From the NCBI RefSeq assembly GCF_009497155.1, contig NZ_WINI01000004.1, positions 248,001 to 312,000 on the forward strand: a DNA stretch of 64,000 nt. The letters are read 5' to 3'. This DNA comes from Glaciimonas soli. Lineage in GTDB: Bacteria > Pseudomonadota > Gammaproteobacteria > Burkholderiales > Burkholderiaceae_D. Every line of letters begins with the position of its first letter. Positions within the stretch are counted from its first letter, which is position 1. Below the pieces are notes generated by a model that was given only the letters and a program-made list of their open reading frames with translations, was not told the origin of the DNA and ran no database searches. A program made the translations under genes and the position numbers. Below, in pieces: positions 36,854 through 44,963 of this stretch.

Positions 36854-38038
36854 TTACATCGTTTCGGCAAATAATTCACGGCCAATCAACATCCGGCGGA
36901 TTTCACTGGTGCCGGCACCGATTTCATACAACTTGGCATCGCGCCACAAGCGGCCGACCGGATATTCGTTAATGTAGCCATTACCGCCCAAGGTCTGGAT
37001 TGCTTCACCAGCCATCCATGTGGCTTTTTCTGCAGAGTACAAAATCGCGCCGGCGGCATCTTTGCGCAATGCACGCGCTGCTTCTGGTGTTTTCGCACGA
37101 TCACAAGCCTGGCCAACCGCGTAAACATAGGCTTTACAAGCCATCATGGTGGAGTACATGTCTGCCAGTTTGCCTTGCATCAGTTGAAATTCGCCAATGG
37201 CTTGACCAAACTGTTTGCGATCATGGACATAAGGCACAACTGCATCCATACAAGCTTGCATGATGCCAAGCGGGCCACCAGATAACACGGTACGTTCGTA
37301 ATCGAGGCCAGACATCAGAACATTGACACCTTTGCCGATGCCGCCTAAAACATTTTCTAACGGGATTTCACAATCCTGGAATACCAGTTCGCCGGTATGT
37401 GAACCGCGCATGCCGAGTTTGTCTAATTTTTGCGCAACGCTGAAACCTTTGAAATTCTTCTCAACGAGGAAGGCAGTCATGCCACGCGGGCCAGCATCCA
37501 TATCGGTTTTGGCGTAAACCACCAGTACATCGGCGTCAGGGCCGTTGGTGATCCACATTTTTGTGCCGTTTAAGACATAGCGATCGCCCTTCAGTTCTGC
37601 GCGCAGCTTCATACTGACAACATCGGAACCAGCATTGGGTTCGGACATGGCAAGTGCGCCTACATGATCACCGGAAATCAGCTTCGGTAAATATTTGTCT
37701 TTTTGTGCGGCGTTACCATTGCGACTGATTTGATTAACGCATAAATTGGAATGCGCGCCGTAGGAAAGACCGACGGAGGCCGATGCGCGGGAAATCTCTT
37801 CCATGGCGATGATGTGCGCCAGATAACCCAGGCCAATGCCGCCATAGGCTTCATCGGCGGTAATGCCGAGCAAGCCCAGATCGCCCATTTTTTTCCACAA
37901 ATCCATAGGAAACTGGTCGGTGCGATCTATCTCGGCTGCGCGCGGTGCAATTTCTGCCGCAGCGAATTGTTGAATGCTCTCGCGCAATGCGGCGATATCT
38001 TCACCGTGATCGAAATTAAGGCCTGGTAGGTGGATCAT
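36854..38038 (-). CDS. liuA: Isovaleryl-CoA dehydrogenase
   Basis: This 394-residue acyl-CoA dehydrogenase has [53 protein letters not shown] and [21 protein letters not shown]. The C-terminal [43 protein letters not shown] is the family signature. It oxidises isovaleryl-CoA to 3-methylcrotonyl-CoA using FAD, passing electrons to ETF. It is the first enzyme gene after the LiuR-like regulator on the same strand. Confidence 0.93.
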   Translation of the reverse strand: MIHLPGLNFDHGEDIAALRESIQQFAAAEIAPRAAEIDRTDQFPMDLWKKMGDLGLLGITADEAYGGIGLGYLAHIIAMEEISRASASVGLSYGAHSNLCVNQISRNGNAAQKDKYLPKLISGDHVGALAMSEPNAGSDVVSMKLRAELKGDRYVLNGTKMWITNGPDADVLVVYAKTDMDAGPRGMTAFLVEKNFKGFSVAQKLDKLGMRGSHTGELVFQDCEIPLENVLGGIGKGVNVLMSGLDYERTVLSGGPLGIMQACMDAVVPYVHDRKQFGQAIGEFQLMQGKLADMYSTMMACKAYVYAVGQACDRAKTPEAARALRKDAAGAILYSAEKATWMAGEAIQTLGGNGYINEYPVGRLWRDAKLYEIGAGTSEIRRMLIGRELFAETM

Positions 38039-38196
38039 CTTGTCTCTCCGTTTTTATAATTGTTCGTGTCTGTTTTGAAACTTCATTCAAGAACATCGAA
38101 CAATGATTATTTAAATATTAACACTACGCGAGATTTGCCATCGCTATTGCATCACATGCGTTGGCTAATCTTGTGGTCGTTAGGCTTTTACTGCTC

Positions 38197-38592
38197 TTAC
38201 ATTGCTTTCATTTGATTGCTTTTTAATAATTCAGCACACTCGGCTTCGTGCGCGGTAATTTCTGCCAATGTGACGGCGATGTCTTCTCGTTGCTGCTCCA
38301 GCAATGCTCGATGCCGGGCCAGAACCGCCAAAAATCCCTCTAATTGCACGGTTGAGCCTTTTGGCGAATCGTACATATCGACCAGATTCTTGATGTCCGA
38401 AAGACTTAACCCCAAGCGCTTACCGCGCAAAGTCAGCTTTAATCGAGTACGTTCCCTTGCGGCGTAAACGCGATTACGGCCACCAGCACCATCACGGCTG
38501 GGGCTTAGCAAGCCTTGATCTTCATAGAAACGGATCGCACGCGTGGTAATGTCAAATTCGCGAGCAAGCTCAGTAATGGTATAAGTTGACAT
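38197..38592 (-). CDS. liuR: MerR-family regulator, LiuR-like
   Basis: This protein has about 131 residues when started at ATG 38592 (MSTYTITELAREFDITTRAIRFYEDQGLLSP), the normal MerR length and N-terminus. The MerR winged helix-turn-helix is followed by a dimerising coiled coil (LAVLARHRALLEQQREDIAVTLAEI). It lacks the C-terminal Cys pair of metal sensors. A longer frame upstream would run through the operator-like site. Its position at the head of the liu genes matches LiuR, which is known to control leucine and isovalerate catabolism in proteobacteria. Confidence 0.87.
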   Translation of the reverse strand: MSTYTITELAREFDITTRAIRFYEDQGLLSPSRDGAGGRNRVYAARERTRLKLTLRGKRLGLSLSDIKNLVDMYDSPKGSTVQLEGFLAVLARHRALLEQQREDIAVTLAEITAHEAECAELLKSNQMKAM

Positions 38593-38686
38593 AATGATTA
38601 AATTTTCAATGTTGTGGTGCGTGCGAAGTAAGGTCTTGCTATAGTCGGTAGAATTACGGAAGTTGAAATAATATTGCAATCCCGCA

Positions 38687-38704
38687 GTTAACGTAAACGT
38701 AAAC
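38687..38704. promoter_or_regulatory. Candidate LiuR operator GTTAACGTAAACGTAAAC
   Basis: This 18-bp dyad holds two ACGT cores and matches its own reverse complement at 14 of 18 positions. It sits in the 179-bp space between the divergent MerR and MBL-fold genes, a typical position for a MerR-type dual operator. Identification as LiuR-bound is inference. Confidence 0.5.
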
Positions 38705-38771
38705 CATTTTGTGCTCATGCACAATATAAATGTCCTTATGATTTATTCGAATACAAAGTTGAAAGATCACC

Positions 38772-39836
38772 GTGAACGCACTTGAAGCACAACTTGACTA
38801 CGCATTTGGCGAAACACTCCCCGAAATTGGCGCCACAATTGAAGTCGCACCCGGCGTACGCTGGTTACGCATGGCACTGCCATTCGCGTTAAACCATATC
38901 AATTTGTGGTTGCTGGAAGACAGCATAGAAACCGACAACGGTACACAAAAGGGTTGGACTATCATTGATTGCGGGATTGCTAACGATGCCACCCGCAGCG
39001 CTTGGGAGAGCATTTTCGCGACGCAGTTGAACGGCTTGCCGGTGCTGCGCATATTGGCGACACATTGTCATCCTGACCATATTGGCAATGCAGACTGGCT
39101 TTGCCAGCGTTGGCAAGCGCCGTTATGGATGAGTGCTGGCGAATATTTTTTTGGGCGCGTGTTAGTCGCGGGAATGCCGGGAGCAGACGGCAGCGCCGCA
39201 TTGCCGCATTTCGAATCGCACGGCATGCGCGATCCGGACATGGTTTCCAAAGTAGGACAACGCAAATCGTATTTCACCGATATGGTGCCATCGATACCGC
39301 ATGCCTACCATCGCTTGAGCGATCAGCAAGATGTCCGCATCGGGAATAATAAATGGCGCGTCATCACCGGCTTTGGGCATTCACCGGAACATGTGTCGTT
39401 GTATTCACCGGAGTTAAATGTGCTCATTTCCGGCGACATGGTGCTGCCACGCATTTCCACCAATGTCTCGGTATTCGCGATTGAGCCTGAATCCAATCCG
39501 GTGCAGCAATATACAGATTCTCTGAATAAATATCGTCACCTGCCCGCCAGCACATTGGTACTGCCTGCACACGGCAAACCGTTCCGCGGTTTGCAAACCC
39601 GCATAGATCAGTTGCAGCAACATCATCAAGAACGACTTGCCGAAGTGGTTGCGGCATGCGCAACGCCACAATCGGCCAGTGACATCGTGCCGGTCATGTT
39701 TCGCCGGCCGCTAGACGCGCATCAGATGACATTTGCGCTGGGCGAAGCGTTGGCGCATTTGAATAAATTATGGATAGATGGTGTGTTGACGCGGCGTTTG
39801 AGTGAGGACAAGATTTATCGGTTTCAGGTTAAATAA
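38772..39836 (+). CDS. MBL-fold metallo-hydrolase
   Basis: This 354-residue metallo-beta-lactamase-fold protein has the metal motif HCHPDHIG (H98, H100, D102, H103), GHSPEHVSLYSPELNVLISGDMVLPRIS (distal His and Asp ligands) and LPAHGKPF. The C-terminal ~60 residues add a winged-helix-like extension (PVMFRRPLDAHQMTFALGEALAHLNKLWIDG). A similar gene often accompanies liuR in Burkholderiales and may be a thioesterase for leucine-pathway CoA esters (inference). Start GTG 38772. Confidence 0.85.
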   Translation: MNALEAQLDYAFGETLPEIGATIEVAPGVRWLRMALPFALNHINLWLLEDSIETDNGTQKGWTIIDCGIANDATRSAWESIFATQLNGLPVLRILATHCHPDHIGNADWLCQRWQAPLWMSAGEYFFGRVLVAGMPGADGSAALPHFESHGMRDPDMVSKVGQRKSYFTDMVPSIPHAYHRLSDQQDVRIGNNKWRVITGFGHSPEHVSLYSPELNVLISGDMVLPRISTNVSVFAIEPESNPVQQYTDSLNKYRHLPASTLVLPAHGKPFRGLQTRIDQLQQHHQERLAEVVAACATPQSASDIVPVMFRRPLDAHQMTFALGEALAHLNKLWIDGVLTRRLSEDKIYRFQVK

Positions 39837-39880
39837 GGCTGCTTAACCAATTTGATAGCTGTCACATCCTCAAAATTTGT

Positions 39881-39949
39881 GTCGTCCCCGCAAACACGGG
39901 AATCCATCTTGCGTCTAACATGGCTTCCCGCTTTCGCGGGAATGACGGA
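39881..39949. repeat. Dispersed inverted repeat, GTCATTCCCGCG family
   Basis: Arms GTCGTCCCCGCAAACACGGGA (39881-39901) and a TTCCCGCTTTCGCGGGAATGACGG-type arm (to 39949) flank a short centre. It lies between the convergent MBL and LysE-type genes. Confidence 0.7.
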
Positions 39950-39988
39950 TTCTTTAAATTGTTTACTTTGAGTCACTTAGTAAATAAA

Positions 39989-40612
39989 TCATCTCTGCAA
40001 AGTAGCGACGACCATCGCCACGCCCAGCATCAAACTCCCTGCGATCCTGTCAGTGACGCGTGCATAACGTGCTTGTGTCGCGATATTTTGCATTTTGCCT
40101 GCCAATACGCCATAGCCGAGCAGAATAAAAAACTCTGGAATCACTGAACCCAACATCAGCCATACCATCTGCATCGGTACATTGCCAGTCGGATTGACGA
40201 ACTGCGGCAGAATGGCGATGAAGAAAATCAAGGCTTTGGGATTGGCCAATTGCAGTGTCATGCCACTCAACCAAATCTTCCATCCAGAGGTATTTTTCTC
40301 ATTCAGCTTTGAAGCAGTGATCGCTGACGGTCGGCCAAATAGTGCGGAAAGACCGAGATAGCCCAAATACGCCACGCCCAACCATTTCACGGCAGTAAAC
40401 AAAGTATAAGAAGCGGCAATCAACGCGCCGACACTGGTTGCCGACAGTAAGAAATAAATGATATTTGCCGTCAAAATTCCAAGAGTTGCAAAGACTGACT
40501 TTTTCCAACCAGCAGTGATGCCATAGGCAACCACTAACATCACCGCAGGACCCGGTGAAACAGACAACGCAAATTCGGTCAGAACGTAGAGAGAAAAAGT
40601 ATTGAAATCCAT
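39989..40612 (-). CDS. LysE-family amino-acid exporter
   Basis: This inner-membrane protein of about 207 residues has six hydrophobic segments and begins MDFNTFSLYVLTEFALSVSPGPAVMLVVAYG, the LysE/RhtB N-terminal motif with SPGPA. It also has SGMTLQLANPKALIFFIAILPQFV. It probably exports a neutral or basic amino acid such as threonine, homoserine or leucine. ATG 40612 is taken over an in-frame start 96 bp upstream, because the extension is hydrophilic and lacks a ribosome-binding site. Confidence 0.87.
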   Translation of the reverse strand: MDFNTFSLYVLTEFALSVSPGPAVMLVVAYGITAGWKKSVFATLGILTANIIYFLLSATSVGALIAASYTLFTAVKWLGVAYLGYLGLSALFGRPSAITASKLNEKNTSGWKIWLSGMTLQLANPKALIFFIAILPQFVNPTGNVPMQMVWLMLGSVIPEFFILLGYGVLAGKMQNIATQARYARVTDRIAGSLMLGVAMVVATLQR

Positions 40613-40746
40613 GAATTTATTCGGCAAGAAAAGAAAAAATGAAGAACGGACAGGAAGCACGCCAGAGTATCCATCAACATCGGACATGGCAAGGAGACAC
40701 AACAACATCTAAACATTTTTTTGGTTGCACTTAAGACTTATCGACC

Positions 40747-41487
40747 TCAAGTACGATGATAAATAGGCCTGACTCCAATGTCTGGCAGCGCACCACCATG
40801 CAACAGCGTAAACAAATGGGGCAAGACCGTCACTCTATCGACAATTTTCCAATTTTCTGAATGGGCCAATTTAGTCAATGCTTCTTCTGGCTCAAAAGCG
40901 ATGGCGTGCTGCACCAGCTGAAAAACCTCTGCATCGGAAGTAGTGTCGCCAATTGCCAGGGATTGTTGCAGATCTTGCTCAATGCGAGCAATCAGTGCAA
41001 TTAATAGAGCCGCTTTTTGCCCTAAACGCGCCGGTGCGGTGAGCAATTCAGCGACGCAATATCCTTCATGAACTTTGATGCGCGCGCCTATGCCGTAATT
41101 GATGCCAAGATCCGCAATGGCGATGTCGATAATTTCTTGTGGGCTGCCGGAAATAAGAATGGTTTGGTAACCGCATGCTGCCAGTTTTGACAACGCCGGT
41201 CTAACATATGCAAACAAGTGCTCACGCGCTTTTCCCCATACTTTGGAAGCGACATCTCGGACGTGACTGTGCTCGACGCCATTCAAAGTGCGACTATAGT
41301 TTTGATAAAACTCATCGACAATCGTAGACTGACTCACCAATCTTTTTTTACGGCGCTGCAAAGCCTCGATAATGGCATGCGAGGTTTCCTTATGTCCGTG
41401 CTCTGCATCCAACAATCCCTGGATCATGTCGGAAGCTAAGGTTCCGGGATAGAGCGTTCCATCCATATCTAAAATGGCTAAGGGCAT
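40747..41487 (-). CDS. HAD-family phosphatase, SerB/PSP-like
   Basis: This 246-residue protein begins with the motif DMDGT (D7, D9 nucleophile and acid), then SGSPQEIIDIA (motif II) and GDTTSDAEVF (metal-binding motif). It resembles HAD subfamily IB, the group of phosphoserine phosphatase and related enzymes. The substrate is unknown. There is no close partner gene. Confidence 0.82.
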   Translation of the reverse strand: MPLAILDMDGTLYPGTLASDMIQGLLDAEHGHKETSHAIIEALQRRKKRLVSQSTIVDEFYQNYSRTLNGVEHSHVRDVASKVWGKAREHLFAYVRPALSKLAACGYQTILISGSPQEIIDIAIADLGINYGIGARIKVHEGYCVAELLTAPARLGQKAALLIALIARIEQDLQQSLAIGDTTSDAEVFQLVQHAIAFEPEEALTKLAHSENWKIVDRVTVLPHLFTLLHGGALPDIGVRPIYHRT

Positions 41488-41506
41488 CGGTATCCTTTGA
41501 ATAATT

Positions 41507-41618
41507 AGGACTTACGCGAAATTGCCCCAGCAACGAGTTTGCAAGACCTCGTTCTATATGAACATTACAATTCATAGTATGTACACACAACGCTGCTGAA
41601 ACGGTTTTGCGTATTCCT
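41507..41618. repeat. MITE-like remnant with degraded terminal inverted repeats
   Basis: The left end AGGACTTACGCGAAATT and the right end ...GTATTCCT resemble each other as inverted copies (about 18 of 28 positions). The 112-bp stretch contains no ORF. It may be an old miniature transposable element. Confidence 0.35.
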
Positions 41619-41703
41619 ATGCAAGCAATAAGAATATTCCCACACAGAAGCGCAGGAAATATTAACAGCTTTTACTTTTTCAGACAGCGGACTGCATGCT
41701 CCT

Positions 41704-42480
41704 TTATTTGCGTTTCTTTTGCGGTGCTCTGGCAAATGCGAAGTCATACACGCAATTCGGCAATAGCCGCAATAATTTTGCCACCACGCCCATTTGCCAC
41801 GGAATCACTTGATAGCTGCGGCCAGCCGTAATCACCGCGACAGCCTTGCTGGCGAAGCTTGCTACCGGCATCAAAAACGGCATGCGATAGTGATTCACCT
41901 GTGTCATCGGCGTATCAATATAGCCCGGCAGTATCGTCACCACCTTGATGCCACTCGCACGTAATTCGACACGTAGTGCTTCGCAATAGCTGATGACCGC
42001 TGCTTTCGAACTGCTATACGCGCCACCCCCAGGTAAACCGCGTATCCCCGCAACGCTTGCGACACCGACCAATCGGCAATCACTCTGCCCGGCTTTTGCT
42101 TGTTGCTTCATGGTCGCGATGAAAGGGCTAAAAGTAGCGACAGTGGCCAGCACATTGGTGGCGATCACCTGTTCAAATACTTGCAAATCTTCCGCGTGCT
42201 CAGTCAATGTTCCATGTGAGATTCCGGCGCTGGCAATCACCACATCAACACCGCCGGCTTGGGCGATAAAATCTGTCGCCGCAGTCTGCAAAGCGGCATG
42301 ATCGTTCACGTCCAATACATAGAGTTTATGGCGCTCTGGATGCGGCAAACTATCCAGCAATTGCTGCAATTGCTCATGTCGCCGTGCTACCAAACCTAAC
42401 ATCGCGCCTTGAGCGGCATACTGCTGTGCGAATGCAGCGCCGATACCGGAAGATGCGCCTGTGATGAAGATGCGTTGCAT
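41704..42480 (-). CDS. Short-chain dehydrogenase/reductase
   Basis: This 258-residue Rossmann-fold SDR has ITGASSGIGAAFA (TGxxxGxG), catalytic Ser in VGVASVAGIRG, YSSSKAA (YxxxK) and LPGYIDTPM. It is close in style to acyl-carrier reductases and YqjQ-like SDRs. The substrate is unknown. Confidence 0.88.
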   Translation of the reverse strand: MQRIFITGASSGIGAAFAQQYAAQGAMLGLVARRHEQLQQLLDSLPHPERHKLYVLDVNDHAALQTAATDFIAQAGGVDVVIASAGISHGTLTEHAEDLQVFEQVIATNVLATVATFSPFIATMKQQAKAGQSDCRLVGVASVAGIRGLPGGGAYSSSKAAVISYCEALRVELRASGIKVVTILPGYIDTPMTQVNHYRMPFLMPVASFASKAVAVITAGRSYQVIPWQMGVVAKLLRLLPNCVYDFAFARAPQKKRK

Positions 42481-42529
42481 AAGATCCCTCGCCTCAAATA
42501 CATATTAACAATACGATGAATACAAATAA

Positions 42530-42562
42530 AAAGTCCGCCCTCTTATGAGAAGCGGACTCTAT
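42530..42562. terminator. Terminator after dsbA copy 1
   Basis: AGTCCGC (42532-42538) and GCGGACT (42552-42558) form the stem. On the minus strand a T-run follows. A similar hairpin follows the second copy (43334-43358). Confidence 0.8.
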
Positions 42563-42579
42563 GAGAGGTTTTTAATCTC

Positions 42580-43290
42580 TTATTTCTTTGCCGGTGTTTT
42601 CGCTACTTTAGTATTTTCTAACGCTTCAGCTTTTGCAATCAAACTATCGATAGTTTGCATCGTAGCAGCAAATAATACCGAGTCTGCGACGTTGCTTGGC
42701 AGAGACTTGCTGGCATCAAGCGGGGAAGTCATGTACAGCCCATCGATCGCAAAGTACGGGACACTATCAATCTTGTAAGCTTCTTCCATTTGCAACGCTT
42801 TTTTCACTTCAGTATTCACCGCAAACGAATTGTACATTGCGCTAAATTTTGCCTTATCAATGCCTTGCTTAACGACCCAGGCGAGAATATTGTCATCAGT
42901 ATCTAAAGCCTGACGCTCAACGTGAATGGCGTTGAAAACCTTCGCGTGCATGGTCGACACCAAATTCAATGCCTCTAACGTGTAATACAATTTTTGCTGC
43001 GGAATAAAACGTGGATCAAATTGAACCGGCACACGTTTGAAAATAATTTTGTCACCTTGTTTGGCAAGCCAGGCTTCCAAAGTAGGCTCCAACGCATTGC
43101 AATGTGGGCAGCTATACCAGAAAAATTCTGTGACCTGAATCTTTTTACCAGCCGTATCGGTGACTAACTTCTGCGGCAGTTGGGTGTAATCAGTACCCAA
43201 AACCGGATTAGCTGGTGAAGCACTTGCCGTAGCTGCTACCAAACCAAGACTTAAGCTCATCAGCGCCAATACATGTTTAAGAAAACGCAT
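42580..43290 (-). CDS. dsbA: Thiol:disulfide interchange protein DsbA, copy 1
   Basis: This 236-residue periplasmic oxidase has a signal peptide (MRFLKHVLALMSLSLGLVAATASAS). Its active site is WYSCPHCNALEP (C61, C64), followed by FKRVPVQFDPRFIPQQKLYYTLEALN and a cis-Pro loop region (IDSVPYFAIDGLY). It introduces disulfide bonds into exported proteins. The partner gene just upstream encodes a close relative. Confidence 0.92.
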   Translation of the reverse strand: MRFLKHVLALMSLSLGLVAATASASPANPVLGTDYTQLPQKLVTDTAGKKIQVTEFFWYSCPHCNALEPTLEAWLAKQGDKIIFKRVPVQFDPRFIPQQKLYYTLEALNLVSTMHAKVFNAIHVERQALDTDDNILAWVVKQGIDKAKFSAMYNSFAVNTEVKKALQMEEAYKIDSVPYFAIDGLYMTSPLDASKSLPSNVADSVLFAATMQTIDSLIAKAEALENTKVAKTPAKK

Positions 43291-43333
43291 AAAAATTCCT
43301 TCTACACTTTAAAAATTTACACATAATAAAAAA

Positions 43334-43358
43334 GTCCGCCCTCTTACGAGAGACGGAC
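43334..43358. terminator. Terminator between the two dsbA genes
   Basis: GTCCG (43334-43338) pairs with CGGAC (43354-43358); on the minus strand a T-run follows. It resembles the terminator at 42530, consistent with duplication of gene plus terminator. Confidence 0.75.
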
Positions 43359-43381
43359 CATGTTGGATTTTTTAATTTCTA

Positions 43382-44107
43382 TTATTTCTTAACTGCTGCT
43401 TTAGCCGCCGGTTTTGCTGCTTTGGCTTTTTCTGCTGCTTCTGCTTTTGCAATCAAACTATCCAGTGTTTGCAAAGTCGCCGCAAACAAAGCGTCGTTTG
43501 ATGTTGGAGGAGGATTCATCGCCTTGCCAACGGTGGCTGGGGATGTGATGTAAAGACCATCAACCGCAATGGTTGGTACGCCGTCGATCTTGTAAGCGTC
43601 TTGCAATTGCTTGGCCTGCATCGCTTTAGCATTCACAGCAAACGAATTGTAGATATCCGTAAATTTCTTTTTATCGATACCTTGTTTTACTGCCCAGCCG
43701 ATAATAGCGTCATCGTTATCCAGACGTTGTCCCTCAACGTGGATAGCATTGAACACCTTCTTGTGTACCGCTGGCACCAAATTCAATGCTTCTAGTGTGT
43801 AATACAGTTTTTGTTGCGCTAAAAACCGCGGGTCAAATTGAATTGGTACACGCTTGAAAGCAATCTTGTCGCCTTGCTTGGCAACCCAATCTTCCAATTT
43901 TGGCTCTAAGTCATTGCAATGCGGGCAGCTGTACCAAAAGAATTCGGTAACCTGAATCTTTTTACCATCTGTATCGGTAGGCTGTTGTTGCGGCAATTGC
44001 GTGTAATCTTTGCCCAAAACAGGAGCAGAAGGAGAAGCACTTGCGGAAACCGCAACCAGACCCAGACTTAAACCCATCACCGCTAATGCATGTTTAAAAA
44101 AACGCAT
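43382..44107 (-). CDS. dsbA: Thiol:disulfide interchange protein DsbA, copy 2
   Basis: This 241-residue paralogue of the protein encoded downstream has a signal peptide, MRFFKHALAVMGLSLGLVAVSASAS, and an active site WYSCPHCNDLEP (C61, C64). They share long identical stretches (IQVTEFFWYSCPHCN, FKRVP, LYYTLEALNLV). This copy has a Lys/Ala-rich C-terminal tail (AEKAKAAKPAAKAAVKK). It is immediately downstream of the SPOR-domain gene. Confidence 0.92.
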   Translation of the reverse strand: MRFFKHALAVMGLSLGLVAVSASASPSAPVLGKDYTQLPQQQPTDTDGKKIQVTEFFWYSCPHCNDLEPKLEDWVAKQGDKIAFKRVPIQFDPRFLAQQKLYYTLEALNLVPAVHKKVFNAIHVEGQRLDNDDAIIGWAVKQGIDKKKFTDIYNSFAVNAKAMQAKQLQDAYKIDGVPTIAVDGLYITSPATVGKAMNPPPTSNDALFAATLQTLDSLIAKAEAAEKAKAAKPAAKAAVKK

Positions 44108-44156
44108 GAGAAATTCCCTTATTAATAAGTTTATTTTTAGTTAATTCGATAGTATT

Positions 44157-44873
44157 TTATTTTGCTGATCGTACAACAGCTGCATTGATGCCGTTATCAG
44201 ACAGCTTGCTACGCATACGGTTCATTGTTTCTAAACTACTAAATGAGCCTATTCGTACGCGATACAAAGACCCTTCGTCGGATGGTCGTTCACTAATAGT
44301 TGCTTCGAATCCCATCAAAGCCAAGCGTGCCCGCGCATTTTCTGCCTCAGCCTGCTCACGGAAAGCGCCGACTTGCAGGTAATAAATCCAATTGCCACCT
44401 GCATCAGCGGTATCAGTCTTGGTGCCGGTACTGTTGCTGGCACTGTCAGCAGCAGCCTTTTTAGCTTTTTCGGCAGCAACTTTATCTGAAGTTGACTTGC
44501 TGACAGCAGGGACTTTTGCTTCTTTCTGCATTTCCTGGATTTTTTCACCGATTAAATCCGGTTCCTCTGTTGATTTAGGCGCTGCAACAGGCGTTTCCGG
44601 AGTCGGTGTTGTTATCGACGGCGCCGGAGTGATGGTGCCGCGATTGCCGTATAAAGGCTTGTTCGGATCTGACAATTGTTCTGGCGTTGCCACTACATCC
44701 GCACTTTTATCTGCTTTAATGTTTTTATTGTTAAATGGCGATGGTGTTTTAGTAATCAGTATCGCCACCACGACGGCAATGGCCAAACCTATAATCAGAC
44801 CGATAATTAAACCCAACATGGTGCCGCCGGCCTGATTTTTGCTGTGATTCTTGCTGTGATTTTGTTTGCGCAT
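44157..44873 (-). CDS. SPOR-domain cell-division-type membrane protein
   Basis: This protein of about 238 residues has a short cytoplasmic N-terminus, one transmembrane helix (LGLIIGLIIGLAIAVVVAILIT), a Pro/Thr/Lys-rich linker and a C-terminal SPOR domain (WIYYLQVGAFREQAEAENARARLALMGFEATI...YRVRIGSF). SPOR domains bind denuded septal peptidoglycan (FtsN/DedD-like). It lies downstream of argS, a common arrangement in betaproteobacteria. ATG 44873 has GGAAAG upstream; a longer frame reaches the argS end but is less likely. Confidence 0.87.
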   Translation of the reverse strand: MRKQNHSKNHSKNQAGGTMLGLIIGLIIGLAIAVVVAILITKTPSPFNNKNIKADKSADVVATPEQLSDPNKPLYGNRGTITPAPSITTPTPETPVAAPKSTEEPDLIGEKIQEMQKEAKVPAVSKSTSDKVAAEKAKKAAADSASNSTGTKTDTADAGGNWIYYLQVGAFREQAEAENARARLALMGFEATISERPSDEGSLYRVRIGSFSSLETMNRMRSKLSDNGINAAVVRSAK

Positions 44874-44963
44874 ACTTTCCGACTTCCTTGGAAATTGTGT
44901 CAATGAAATACCTACTTGTTGTGCCTCTCTCTCCCGCAAGTGGAAGAGAGAAGCAGTCACTTT

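Noticed and set aside
6915-39949. Short palindromic repeats as a CRISPR array
   Set aside because: Copies are dispersed over tens of kilobases with variable spacing and no cas genes.
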